A stretch of DNA of 64,000 bases from Brevibacillus sp. JNUCC-41 (GCF_014844095.1 NZ_CP062163.1:992001-1056000), one strand, 5' to 3'. Counted from the first letter of the stretch, positions 54,863 through 63,293 are shown. A program made the numbers and translations. The notes: generated from the letters alone by a model not told the origin.

Positions 54863-54907
54863 AATTAAAGAATCCATTTTGAAAAAGGATTGATCAAAAT
54901 GGATTCT
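54863..54907 (-). terminator. Conserved-loop hairpin, type GAATCCA
   Basis: AGAATCCATTTTGA and TCAAAATGGATTCT arms with centre AAAAGGATTGA. Serves the ABC-F gene ending at 54944. Same stem as at 41.5 kb. The flank carries a reversed ACTTTATTTTAAA unit. Confidence 0.75.
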
Positions 54908-54943
54908 TCTCTAACAGATTTATGTTTAGGTCTTCATATTTAA

Positions 54944-56422
54944 CTACATAGATATAGTTTTTGTTGCAACTGTTTGTTGAAATGCCTTATCATGCTCAAC
55001 AATAACCATTGTGGGATTAAGTTGTTGAATAAGCTCTTCAATCTGCATACGTGAATAAATATCAATAAAATTTAATGGTTCATCCCATATATATAAATGA
55101 GCTTTTTCACATAAACTTTTAGCGATAAGCAGCTTTTTCTTTTGTCCACCAGAATAATAAGATATATCTTTCTCAAATTGAATTCGGTCAAAATCCATCT
55201 TACGTAGGATGGATTTAAATAACGTCTCATCAATCTCGTGCTCTTCAATAAAGTCCGATAACGATCCCTTCAAATGAGAAGTATCTTGTTGGACATAGGA
55301 TATGACGAGTCCTGAACCTAAATTAACTGAGCCTGTATGCTGTATTGGATGTCCTAGAATTAGTTTTAGGATACTACTTTTCCCGCTTCCATTCTTTCCA
55401 TCAAGTACAATTCGGTCCCCTTGTTCAACTATGAAGCTAATTGGTTCATTTACTATTTGGTCATCATACTTAACAGATACAACAGTCAAAACAACCAATT
55501 CATTTGACTGAAATTTCAATTGTTCTAATTTTAACGACTCAGTTTTCTCCACATTTTTTAGTAATTTTGACTTTTCTTCAATTGCTTTTTGTTGCCTTGA
55601 TTCAAGGTTCTTCGCTCTCTTCATCATCTTGGCCGCTTTATGTCCTACAAAACCCTTATCCAACTTAGAACCCGAATTCGTTGTCCCATTTTTGGAAGCT
55701 TCCACTTGATTAGACCAACCTGCTGAACGCTTTGAAGACTGTTTTAATCTCCCTATGTCTTTTTGTAGACGCTCATTTGTAGCCTCTTCGTGTTCCTGCT
55801 GTCTATCAAAATTTAACTTCCAAGAAGAATAGTTACCACTTTGAACTTCAATATTTGCTCTATTTATAGATAAGATATGGTCAACGCATCCATCTAAAAA
55901 GATTCTGTCATGTGAAATTAAAATAAACCCTTTTTTCTTCCTTAGATAATCAGAGACCATCTTTCGTGCATCAGTGTCTAGATGATTTGTTGGCTCATCA
56001 ATTAATAGAAATTGACCTTCAGTCAAAAAAAGTGCAGCAAGCAACACCTTTGTTTGTTCTCCATTTGATAATGTTTTAAATGGTCGGTACATGACCTCGG
56101 CATCAACATTTAGATAGGATATTTCACGAAGAAATTCCCAATCTTCTGCTTGGGGGCAAATTTCTTCAAAGATTTCATAAGTATACTTGTTTTTATCCGC
56201 AACTGGATAAGGGAAATAATTAAATTCTACCGAAGAAATGATTTTCCCATTATACTCATAATTCCCTAATAATAAATTAAAGAATGTTGTTTTACCTCGT
56301 CCATTTCTACCGATAAATCCAAGTTTCCAATCCGTATCTATTTGAAAGTTTACACCTTCAAAAATATTATCAAAGCTACCTGGATAAGAAAAAGTTAAGT
56401 CTTGAACTTGTATCATTGACAT
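54944..56422 (-). CDS. lsa: ABC-F ribosomal protection protein, Lsa-type
   Basis: 492 residues from the ATG at 56422 (RBS AAAGGAGG). Two ATPase domains without membrane helices: Walker A GRNGRGKT (38-45), signature LSNGEQ (118-123), Walker B LLIDEPTNHLD; linker 205-300; second Walker A GKNGSGKS (342-349), signature SGGQ (424-427), and WDEPLNFID. The altered first signature and length fit Lsa(A/B)-type proteins giving lincosamide, streptogramin A and pleuromutilin resistance by displacing drugs from the ribosome. A leader peptide precedes it. It lies next to a Cfr-like gene, as reported for lsa(B) and cfr on a staphylococcal plasmid. Confidence 0.85.
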   Translation of the reverse strand: MSMIQVQDLTFSYPGSFDNIFEGVNFQIDTDWKLGFIGRNGRGKTTFFNLLLGNYEYNGKIISSVEFNYFPYPVADKNKYTYEIFEEICPQAEDWEFLREISYLNVDAEVMYRPFKTLSNGEQTKVLLAALFLTEGQFLLIDEPTNHLDTDARKMVSDYLRKKKGFILISHDRIFLDGCVDHILSINRANIEVQSGNYSSWKLNFDRQQEHEEATNERLQKDIGRLKQSSKRSAGWSNQVEASKNGTTNSGSKLDKGFVGHKAAKMMKRAKNLESRQQKAIEEKSKLLKNVEKTESLKLEQLKFQSNELVVLTVVSVKYDDQIVNEPISFIVEQGDRIVLDGKNGSGKSSILKLILGHPIQHTGSVNLGSGLVISYVQQDTSHLKGSLSDFIEEHEIDETLFKSILRKMDFDRIQFEKDISYYSGGQKKKLLIAKSLCEKAHLYIWDEPLNFIDIYSRMQIEELIQQLNPTMVIVEHDKAFQQTVATKTISM

Positions 56423-56429
56423 GATAATT

Positions 56430-56571
56430 CCTCCTTTGTATATCAACACTTTTTACTTTTTATACAAAGTCGGCACATCCATCTATTCTAAATTTCTCCG
56501 TATAAGTTTGATGGATATTAACGACTTATACGGAGTATTACATGCGTAACAATAGTGTCTGAATTGCTCAT
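56430..56571 (-). promoter_or_regulatory. Leader-peptide attenuator upstream of the Lsa-type gene
   Basis: A leader frame at 56518-56571 (ATG 56571, AAAGGAGAGAG site) encodes MSNSDTIVTHVILRISR. Its codons CTC CGT ATA AGT form one arm of a perfect 12-base stem (56524-56535 with 56496-56507). A second nine-base stem (56461-56469 with 56434-56442) ends against the AAAGGAGG of the Lsa gene. This is the layout of drug-induced ribosome-stalling control. Confidence 0.7.
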
Positions 56572-56868
56572 TTCTCTCTCTCCTTTATTATTAGATTAAA
56601 GAAAAAATCCTCCCAATTTGTAATTGGAAGGATTAGTCTTTCACTTATATTAAATAAGTTCTTTGCCATTGGAATCATGACAAATAAAGTATGAACTGAT
56701 TTAAAAAATGGATAGACTAACCCTATATTTTGTAGTTTGAAGTTATTCATTTCAAATAAAAATATAGATTAGTTAATCATTGTCCATTCATCAGTCCTCT
56801 CATAATTGTATTTTTATATTAACATTTTATTTTATGGAATACAATATCAGCATCATCTTCACCTCAAA

Positions 56869-57849
56869 TTACTGCATATTGCTCTTTTGATAATTTCCAT
56901 ACAATTGACCACAGGCAGCATCTATATCAATTCCAAATTGACTTCTAATGGTCACATTAATACCTGATGATTTTAATTTTTTGTAAAAATTAACAACATG
57001 ACCTTCATCAACTTCACCGAACCTTAAAGGAGAACTGACGGTTGGGTTATATCTGATTAAATTTACATGATATAAACGTCCTTCTTTATATCGACCTTTT
57101 AATAGCTCTACTACTTCTTTAGCATGGTCAATAGAATCATTCACACCAGGTAACATAATATAAGCAATATATACTTTTCTTGATGTTATTCGTATATGCT
57201 CATCTAATGTGTCCATTACATCTAATAATGGATACCTATCATTAATCGGCATCAACTTACTTCGTTGTTCATTAAAAGGAGAATGTAACGAAAACGTTAA
57301 ATTGACATGCGGATAATTCAGAGTCATTTTTTTTATACTTGGTATAATACCAATAGTTGAAATAGATAACCTACGAGGGCTTAAAGCAAACAGCGTAGGA
57401 TCAGTGAGTACATCTAAGGCATCAAAAACTTGTACATTGGCTAACGCTTCTCCCATCCCCATAAAAGAAATACTATCAATTGAGTGACCTTGTAAGTAAA
57501 AATAGAGGATTTGGTCAGTTATTTCATCTGAGGTCAAATTTCTTTTTAATCCAATGTCACCTGTTGCACAAAATTTACACCCAAAATTACATCCGCACTG
57601 AGAAGATATACAAAATGATTCCCAACCAGCTTTATATTTCATATTTACAGTTTCTATTTTTTCATTTCCTGAAATTTCAAATAAGACTTTAGTGACTTGC
57701 TCAGAATGTTGTTCCTTTAAAGGAACAACATCTAAAATACACTCTCCAAATTCCGTAACTAAAATTTTTCTTAACGATTTTGGAAGTACATTAATTTCGT
57801 TGAATTTATTTATTCTTTCTTTAAAAATGGCATTCAATATTTGTTTCAT
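56869..57849 (-). CDS. cfr: Cfr-like radical-SAM 23S rRNA methyltransferase, N-terminally frameshifted
   Basis: Open frame of 326 residues. Radical SAM cluster C-x3-C-x2-C is C87-NFG-C91-KF-C94, with C313 near the end (DAACGQLYG); adding 25 gives the Cfr numbering 112/116/119/338. ISSQCGCNFGCKFCATGDIG and FMGMGEALAN follow Cfr rather than RlmN. Upstream, the frame continues (ELLREHNYPSFR) and an ATG at 57923 (AAGGATG site) encodes MQLKLSNKYRRIK in another frame; one added base near 57884 would rebuild a 350-residue Cfr. Cfr methylates A2503 C8 (PhLOPSA resistance). Whether this gene is active is uncertain. Confidence 0.85.
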   Translation of the reverse strand: MKQILNAIFKERINKFNEINVLPKSLRKILVTEFGECILDVVPLKEQHSEQVTKVLFEISGNEKIETVNMKYKAGWESFCISSQCGCNFGCKFCATGDIGLKRNLTSDEITDQILYFYLQGHSIDSISFMGMGEALANVQVFDALDVLTDPTLFALSPRRLSISTIGIIPSIKKMTLNYPHVNLTFSLHSPFNEQRSKLMPINDRYPLLDVMDTLDEHIRITSRKVYIAYIMLPGVNDSIDHAKEVVELLKGRYKEGRLYHVNLIRYNPTVSSPLRFGEVDEGHVVNFYKKLKSSGINVTIRSQFGIDIDAACGQLYGNYQKSNMQ

Positions 57850-57923
57850 TCTAAAACTAGGGTAATTATGTTCCCTTAAGAGTTCTTTATTCTTCTATAC
57901 TTATTACTTAGTTTTAATTGCAT

Positions 57924-58084
57924 CTTTCTCATCCTTCCATATGACTCTCTAGTTTTATAGGAGTAAATAGAAAGGAGTTGTCTATCCCTTAAGTTAAAAA
58001 TAAACGCAAAAAAGCAACGATAGAATTATCGGTGCTGAACTTTAAATAAAAAATATGCACAAATAAATAAACAAGGACTCTAAG
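57924..58084. other. Leader region of the Cfr-like gene
   Basis: AT-rich, no gene. It may hold the promoter of the Cfr-like gene; I see no clear -35/-10 pair or attenuator. Confidence 0.3.
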
Positions 58085-58240
58085 TCATGCTTTGTAATTT
58101 ATTTGCCATAGAGGCAAAGCTCCGATAACTGCTTTTGTATGGTTGTATAGCATAAAAAAGGACAGACTACTCCCTTTGTCCGCTAAACCATTTCCAATTT
58201 TTACGTTTTTACCAAACAGAATTCTAAAAACAGTTAACAT
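58085..58240 (-). CDS. Small protein, 51 residues
   Basis: ATG 58240 follows GGGGAGGTGCAAGC. Product MLTVFRILFGKNVKIGNGLA, then DKGSSLSFFMLYNHTKAVIG, ends PLWQINYKA. No family recognised. It lies 160 bases upstream of the Cfr-like start in the same direction and could be co-transcribed. Confidence 0.5.
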   Translation of the reverse strand: MLTVFRILFGKNVKIGNGLADKGSSLSFFMLYNHTKAVIGALPLWQINYKA

Positions 58241-58329
58241 TGCTTGCACCTCCCCTTTGCCAAATTTATTATAGAGTAATCTAACATAAAAGTGAGTATA
58301 TGTACAGTGTAATTTGAGAATTATTGTAA

Positions 58330-58362
58330 AACTAACCTACCTATATAGTAAAAGAAAAACTG
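58330..58362 (-). repeat. Terminator-repeat, degenerate left end
   Basis: AACTAACCTACCTATATAGT, AAAAGAAAAACTGC. It lies 17 bases before the second AT-rich tandem array. Confidence 0.45.
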
Positions 58363-58378
58363 CAAAAAAGAATTTTTA

Positions 58379-58462
58379 ATCAAACTTTATTATAAATTAT
58401 CAATCTTTATTTTAAATAATCGAACTTTGTTTTAAATGATCAATCTTTTTTATAAAACTACA
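58379..58462. repeat. AT-rich tandem repeat, four units of about 20 bp
   Basis: Units ATCAAACTTTATTATAAATT, ATCAATCTTTATTTTAAATA, ATCGAACTTTGTTTTAAATG, ATCAATCTTTTTTATAAAAC. Same family as the array at 51089. Confidence 0.75.
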
Positions 58463-58491
58463 GATATTGTTGTTTTTCAGGTATAAAATAT

Positions 58492-58516
58492 GGGAACGTC
58501 CGATTTGGACGTTCCC
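58492..58516 (-). terminator. Hairpin after DinB gene
   Basis: GGGAACGTCC and GGACGTTCCC, a perfect ten-base stem about GATTT; minus-strand ATATTTTATA follows, a weak T tract. Confidence 0.6.
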
Positions 58517-58576
58517 GTTCTTATTCCCATTAAAGCCCCCCTATAATGGAATAACTGTAAAGCTAATGAAGCTTTT

Positions 58577-59068
58577 TTAAAAGCTGCGTTTCGCTGCCCA
58601 AGCACCTTGCATTTTACTAAGGAATACAATTTGCCCAATATGATATGCGTCGTGCATTGCTAAACTCTTCAGTTCAAGCACTAATGAATTATCTCCTGGA
58701 ATCTGTCTATACAAATCTTCATGTTCTGATTTTGCTAGTATTTTTCCAAGTTCACGATGAACATAATAGTATTCTTGTTTTGTTTCCTTCCAATTTTCTA
58801 ACGTCTCAGTTGGTAATCGAAATGTAGAGTCATTATTTTCTGCCTGTGGTTCATTCGCTGTTTCACCAAGAAATCGCATCAGATATCTCTTTTCAAAGAA
58901 AAGTAAATGACAAACTAATTCCCAAATGGAATTCATTGCCCCATCAGCTGGTTTCCAAATTGCCTGTTCAAAAGTGATGTCCTCTAGCACTTTTTCAAGT
59001 GGTGGAAACCAGTCTTCTTTATCTAAGCAGCTTGCCCATTGTTGTAACAAAAGTGTCTTTACATCCAT
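58577..59068 (-). CDS. DinB-family protein
   Basis: 163 residues. Contains MNSIWELVCHLLFFEKRYLMRFL with the first metal His and ELKSLAMHDAYHIGQIVFL with the HxxxH pair. Opens MDVKTLLLQQWASCLDKEDW. RBS TTGGAGGGA. Fourth DinB protein in the window; closest in type to Bacillus YuaE/YizA-like proteins. Confidence 0.88.
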   Translation of the reverse strand: MDVKTLLLQQWASCLDKEDWFPPLEKVLEDITFEQAIWKPADGAMNSIWELVCHLLFFEKRYLMRFLGETANEPQAENNDSTFRLPTETLENWKETKQEYYYVHRELGKILAKSEHEDLYRQIPGDNSLVLELKSLAMHDAYHIGQIVFLSKMQGAWAAKRSF

Positions 59069-59229
59069 TTTCTATTCCCTCCAATTTAATCCTAGATTGA
59101 ATTTATTATTGCTTACCTTACAATAGATTCGCATCAGTTAAAGAGTATTCCTCTAGACAGAATTTCTTTTATTACTTTTTCCATTATTTCACCTTCTAAA
59201 AGATTAGGTTATCGTATTAATTATTGTTC

Positions 59230-59316
59230 AACTATTCTGTCCCTTTAGTTCCATATGAAAAAGCTGCCTTATGACAGCTCCAATCTTCAGCTAACGCACC
59301 TGTTAGTTCATTAAGG
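59230..59316 (-). repeat. Terminator-repeat, full copy
   Basis: AACTATTCTGTCCCTTTAGT, GCTGCCTTATGACAGCTCC, GCTAACGCACCTGTTAGTTC, ATTAAGG. It ends seven bases from the stop of the LRR gene. Confidence 0.85.
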
Positions 59317-59322
59317 ATTAAG

Positions 59323-59994
59323 TTAATAAATATATCTAAAAGTCTCATATTTTCCATACTTGATAACAGTTTTAAATTCTTCTCCACCATTTTTATCCTT
59401 TAACAAAGCATCCATCTTATCATCTTTAATATTGTAATGTCTCTTATTCAGAAAGCCTACACTTCGGATTGTTGGATGGTCTAAAATTGGTGATAAGTCA
59501 CCATCTAACACATTAGTATCAACAAATCTAAAGTCAATTAGGTTAGGAAATTGATTTAAAAAATTCAAATTCTCAAGATTACCGCAAGAATTAAGGCAAA
59601 GGACCCGAAGATTTTTCAGAGAGAATAACTCTTCATTTGATACAAATTTCTTAGATTGATTAATATGTAAATGTTCTAGCGAATTGGCTAATCCAGAAAA
59701 ACCAAAATCATTTTGTAATTTAGTACAATAATGTAATTCTAAACGCTTTAATTTATTCATTTTTTCTATCCCAAGTAAATCTTGTATATTGGACCAGTTT
59801 AATTCTAGATAGAGGAGATTTTCAGGAATACCAACAAAGTTGCCCAGCTTATTCTTTTTATGATGCCAAAGAGTTAAATACTCAATGTTTTCCAGCTCCA
59901 TCTCATTAAACTTATCTTCTTTTAAGTTTAAATAAGACTGAAGGTTATCTGGTATTTGTTCAAACCAAATCGTATTATTTCTCCAGTTATCCAT
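59323..59994 (-). CDS. Leucine-rich-repeat protein, cytoplasmic
   Basis: 223 residues. Irregular LRRs of 20-24 residues from about 35 to 165: LENIEYLTLWHHK, ENLLYLELNWSNI, MNKLKRLELHYC, ANSLEHLHINQS, LKNLRVLCLNSCGNL, FPNLIDFRFVDT. No signal peptide. Ends with a charged KNGGEEFKTVIKYGKYE tail. Such proteins are interaction scaffolds; partner unknown. Confidence 0.8.
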   Translation of the reverse strand: MDNWRNNTIWFEQIPDNLQSYLNLKEDKFNEMELENIEYLTLWHHKKNKLGNFVGIPENLLYLELNWSNIQDLLGIEKMNKLKRLELHYCTKLQNDFGFSGLANSLEHLHINQSKKFVSNEELFSLKNLRVLCLNSCGNLENLNFLNQFPNLIDFRFVDTNVLDGDLSPILDHPTIRSVGFLNKRHYNIKDDKMDALLKDKNGGEEFKTVIKYGKYETFRYIY

Positions 59995-60051
59995 TATGAA
60001 TCTCCCCTATATTCGCCATCATTTCTTTTATCTTATCATTAGAACTTATTA

Positions 60052-60135
60052 AACTAAACTGCCCCGTTAGTTCCATAAGAAAAAGCTGCCTTAAAGGCAG
60101 CTCTGATCTTCAGCTAACGCACCCGTTACTTGAAG
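60052..60135 (-). repeat. Terminator-repeat, full copy overlapping a stop codon
   Basis: AACTAAACTGCCCCGTTAGT, CCATAAGAAAAAGCTG, GCCTTAAAGGCAGCTC (perfect seven-base stem), GCTAACGCACCCGTTAC. The TTA at 60126-60128 is the TAA stop of the next gene. Confidence 0.9.
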
Positions 60136-60341
60136 AAAAGTGATACAAAAATAAAGCCAATAATGATTACAAGAATGAGAATTCCCGTACCTTTCCAACC
60201 TAAACTTCCTACTAAATCAGCAAGACCGCCACTGTTTGCTTTATTAAAAGCATCATTCAAACTACCAGTCGGATTTCTTTTTAATTCTTCTTGTCTTAAT
60301 CTCTCTCTTTTTCGGTCAGGAGTTTCTTTGTTTTCTTGCAC
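60126..60341 (-). CDS. Small tail-anchored protein, DUF6366-like
   Basis: 71 residues, GTG start after a GGGGGTTG site. Charged N-terminus (TPDRKRERLRQEELKRNPTG), central SLNDAFNKANSGGLADLVGSLGWKG, then one C-terminal helix (ILILVIIIGFIFVSLFF) ending in K. I recall this as DUF6366. The last codons read into the terminator-repeat. Confidence 0.65.
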   Translation of the reverse strand: MQENKETPDRKRERLRQEELKRNPTGSLNDAFNKANSGGLADLVGSLGWKGTGILILVIIIGFIFVSLFFK

Positions 60342-60412
60342 TTAAAACAACCCCCTATAAATTAAACAACTATTCTTTTATATTTTACCACAAATAACCA
60401 TTTCCCTTGTTG

Positions 60413-60496
60413 AACTATCCTGCCCCTTTAGTTCCATAAGAAAAAAGCTGCCTTAAAAGACAGCTCTGATCTAAACGCACTCGGTAGTTCAACAAG
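60413..60496 (-). repeat. Terminator-repeat, full copy
   Basis: AACTATCCTGCCCCTTTAGT, GCTGCCTTAAAAGACAGCTC, then AAACGCACTCGGTAGTTCAA. It is 58 bases from the small membrane gene's stop. Confidence 0.85.
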
Positions 60497-60553
60497 AAAA
60501 CAGCTTAATAATAGAGTTTTGAATTTTATTTCAATCACCTATTAGTACAGTTA

Positions 60554-60718
60554 TTATTTTTCTCTAAGATGATTTAATAGTGCAATAGCTAATAAAAGTA
60601 TTGATAAGCCAGTCCCTAAACTATCAGGTCCTTCATCGAAGAAAATTGGAGAAACAAAATGATTTAAAACTGTAATGATTACAGCAAATGTAACCAAAGA
60701 AATATTTGTTATCTTCAA
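60554..60718 (-). CDS. Small membrane protein, 54 residues
   Basis: TTG start at 60718, eight bases after AGGAGGG; the longer frame to 60751 has no site. Two helices: ITNISLVTFAVIITVLNHFV and LGTGLSILLLAIALLNHL, joined by SPIFFDEGPDS. Ends REK. Similar to small Bacillus membrane proteins of unknown function. Confidence 0.6.
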   Translation of the reverse strand: MKITNISLVTFAVIITVLNHFVSPIFFDEGPDSLGTGLSILLLAIALLNHLREK

Positions 60719-60786
60719 AGGAAAAACCCTCCTATTAAGTATCGAAAGCAAGTAAAAATTCTCCTTTTAAATTATAACTCTTATGG

Positions 60787-60870
60787 AATTATCCTGCCCC
60801 TTTAGTTCCATAAGAAAAAACTGCCTTAAAGACAGCTCCGATCTTCAGACACACCCGTTAGTTCTTTAAG
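60787..60870 (-). repeat. Terminator-repeat, full copy
   Basis: AATTATCCTGCCCCTTTAGT, ACTGCCTTAAAGACAGCTCC, CACACCCGTTAGTTC, TTTAAG. It lies downstream of the MFS gene at 60891. Confidence 0.85.
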
Positions 60871-60890
60871 ATGTTTTAAGAATTGTTTCT

Positions 60891-62114
60891 TTAACCAGAA
60901 ATTATTTTTTTACTTTCTTCAAAATAACTAGCCTTTGAAGGAATAAACACTGTAATGAAAAGTACGGTTGCAAAAATTGCTCCGACAATAGAATAAATAA
61001 TACAAACAACTTGTAATGAAAGCCATTCTATTGTTAACCCTAAGAGCAGTGTCAATCCAATTTGAATTATACCTTGCACCATATCTGCAATACTCCCGAA
61101 CCTTCCCATAATTGCTACAGGTACATTACTTTGAAAAAAGGTAGCATATCCTGCATTCCCAAATGCCATAAAGAAGCCTAAAAATACAAATGCCAATGTT
61201 GCGGTTATAAAGTTAAAAGATGCATAAAACAAAACATATCCTATTGATGTCAGTAACATTCCAGCACCTATAAATAACCTTAGTTGCAACTTCTTAGATA
61301 CAACGGCAGCGACAGTAGCTCCTCCCAATGCCCCAATACCAGTAATACTGACAATTAAGCCATAATCACTATCAGACAGCTCCAAGTGCTGTTTAATAAA
61401 AGTAACCTCTTGTGAATCTAATGCAAAGCCAATTAGCATTGCACATTGAAACAATAAGTAAACTGATACAAAGAACTTTGCAACCTTAGTAAATTCCCTA
61501 ACTGCTTTCCAATCGTTTATGAGAGTTTTCCACTGAACTGGTTCTCTTATATTATCTAGATCTTCATCAACGTCAGGAAGAAGATAGATGAAAAATGCAC
61601 AAATTATAAAAGTAATCGCATTAATTACAATGCATAATTCTGTCCCTACATACATAATAAGTATTCCTGAAATAGCTGGGCCTAATAAAAATGCACCGGA
61701 GCTGGCCAAACTCATAATCGAATTAAATCGTTTTCGATTTACAGGAGGTACCAGCTTTGTTATGTAAACGGATGAACTTGGACCAAAGAATGAACCGGCA
61801 ATATTAATCAATAAAAGGACTGTATATATAGTCCATAATGATGATATGAAAGGAATCACAAATACTAAGACACCTCTTATAATATCAATAGAAATCATCA
61901 ATCTTCGTTTATTAACACGATCAATAACACTCCCAGACCACGTATTAGTGATTAAAACGGCAATAGGCCTTATAATATAGAGCCCCGCAACTGCTGTTGC
62001 AGAGCCAGTTAAGTTTAATATCGAAATATTAAGTGCAATTAAGTAAATCCAATTCCCTAAATATGAAATCCCTATTCCTGATATTAAAAGAATAGGATTC
62101 TTCCAACTGGTCAT
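60891..62114 (-). CDS. MFS exporter (MFS_3/macrolide-efflux-like)
   Basis: 407 residues, twelve helices. Opens MTSWKNPILLISGIGISYLGNWIY; GSVIDRVNKRRLMISIDIIRG is the loop 2-3 signature (D-R-x-N-K-R-R) typical of the enterobactin/macrolide efflux group (DHA3). VAIMGRFGSIADMVQG lies in the second half. Likely drug or metabolite export; substrate unknown. RBS AAAAGGTGAG. Confidence 0.87.
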   Translation of the reverse strand: MTSWKNPILLISGIGISYLGNWIYLIALNISILNLTGSATAVAGLYIIRPIAVLITNTWSGSVIDRVNKRRLMISIDIIRGVLVFVIPFISSLWTIYTVLLLINIAGSFFGPSSSVYITKLVPPVNRKRFNSIMSLASSGAFLLGPAISGILIMYVGTELCIVINAITFIICAFFIYLLPDVDEDLDNIREPVQWKTLINDWKAVREFTKVAKFFVSVYLLFQCAMLIGFALDSQEVTFIKQHLELSDSDYGLIVSITGIGALGGATVAAVVSKKLQLRLFIGAGMLLTSIGYVLFYASFNFITATLAFVFLGFFMAFGNAGYATFFQSNVPVAIMGRFGSIADMVQGIIQIGLTLLLGLTIEWLSLQVVCIIYSIVGAIFATVLFITVFIPSKASYFEESKKIISG

Positions 62115-62294
62115 TCACTCACCTTTTTTCTTATAGAATTACCTTCAATTTGCATCTGAACACACTCGTTATTGGTAAAATGTTACACATTATCCATGAC
62201 TAAATAATACCATTTGATATCAGTACTGATGCAATAAAATTTGTTTATATAATTCTATAAATTCATCCAATAACTATTATCATTTCTTCTTCAG

Positions 62295-62346
62295 CATAAA
62301 GAAAGAGCTGCCTTAAAGACAGCTCCGATCTCCAGCTAGCGTTCAA
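62295..62346 (-). repeat. Terminator-repeat, central and right part
   Basis: CATAAAGAAAGAGCTGCCTT, AAAGACAGCTCCGATC, CAGCTAGCGTTC. The left AACTAAC end is missing. It is 15 bases from the phosphotransferase stop. Confidence 0.75.
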
Positions 62347-62360
62347 CAAAAAAACCACAC

Positions 62361-63152
62361 TTACATCCACTCTTTTCCATGTTCACGAATGAATGTAATA
62401 TCGTTTTGATAATGTTCAAGATGCCCTTCATCTATCATCATTTGAAAGGCAATGTCACCTTCACTGGCTTTTCTTGTAATGGTTTTACATAACCCTTCCA
62501 ATCGCAGCAATACCATTTCCAAATAATCTTCTTTTATTTCCTCACCGTAAGATTCAAAAAACAATCTAACTCTTTGTTTTATACGGTTAGCGTGCTGTAA
62601 TGAATCATAATTAACTTTCTCACCAGTTTCAGAAAGATTAAATCTACTTAAGGGGACAACCGTATAAAGAGTGTACGCTATGTCCCAAAGTCTTGGACCA
62701 GGTCCAGCGACATCGAAATCAATAATACCTATTGGTCTTTCGTGTTTAAAAATAATGTTGTATACCGCAAAATCATTATGGCATAGTACCTCAAATTGTT
62801 GGGGGGTGTTATCTATCGGTTGCCAGATATCATCAAATGAAAAATCGCTGACAGAATCATGATAAAGCCGAAGCATTTTCGCTATTTCCATTAAGACATC
62901 ATCAGACCGCATGTATTCTTTTAAAGGATAATTACCAGCTTCTCCTTCAATAAATGATAATATCTCCCTTCCTTTTTCATCAATACCTAAAAACTTTGGA
63001 GCATAGCTAAAACCTTTGTTCTCCAAATGCTTTAATAGCTTATGAACTCTAGGGCTATCTGGCTTTAATTCTCGTCGCACAGTATCTCCCGAACGATAAA
63101 CGTTAGAGACATTCCCTCCTGTCAGCATTTCTTCGTTTTCATCGTTTGACAT
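62361..63152 (-). CDS. Aminoglycoside-phosphotransferase-fold (APH) kinase
   Basis: 263 residues. Short N-lobe (VYRSGDTVRRELKP), then catalytic loop H125-N-D127-FAVYN132 and metal motif D145-FD in IGIIDFDVAGPGPRLWDIAYTL. These are the APH Brenner and DFG-like motifs. Family members phosphorylate aminoglycosides, choline, homoserine or other small molecules; substrate unknown. RBS AGGGGGAT. The G-loop is weak. Confidence 0.87.
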   Translation of the reverse strand: MSNDENEEMLTGGNVSNVYRSGDTVRRELKPDSPRVHKLLKHLENKGFSYAPKFLGIDEKGREILSFIEGEAGNYPLKEYMRSDDVLMEIAKMLRLYHDSVSDFSFDDIWQPIDNTPQQFEVLCHNDFAVYNIIFKHERPIGIIDFDVAGPGPRLWDIAYTLYTVVPLSRFNLSETGEKVNYDSLQHANRIKQRVRLFFESYGEEIKEDYLEMVLLRLEGLCKTITRKASEGDIAFQMMIDEGHLEHYQNDITFIREHGKEWM

Positions 63153-63209
63153 TTAAATATCCCCCTAAATATGACTTTCCTTAACCCGTAAAATCAATCC
63201 TATTTGTTA

Positions 63210-63293
63210 AACTAACCTGCCCCATTTGTTGCATAAGAAAAGGAGCTGCTGATCAGCTCCTGGTAATGAAGTGAAGGACTGTTAGCTGAAGAA
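63210..63293 (-). repeat. Terminator-repeat, GATC-hairpin variant
   Basis: AACTAACCTGCCCCATTTGT, AGGAGCTGCTGATCAGCTCC, GGTAATGAAGTGAAGGACTG, TTAGCTGAAGAA. Confidence 0.85.

Noticed and set aside
56568-56750. A 60-residue minus frame upstream of the Lsa gene
   Set aside because: No ribosome binding site; it ends just before the short leader frame, which has a strong site and fits the hairpins better.
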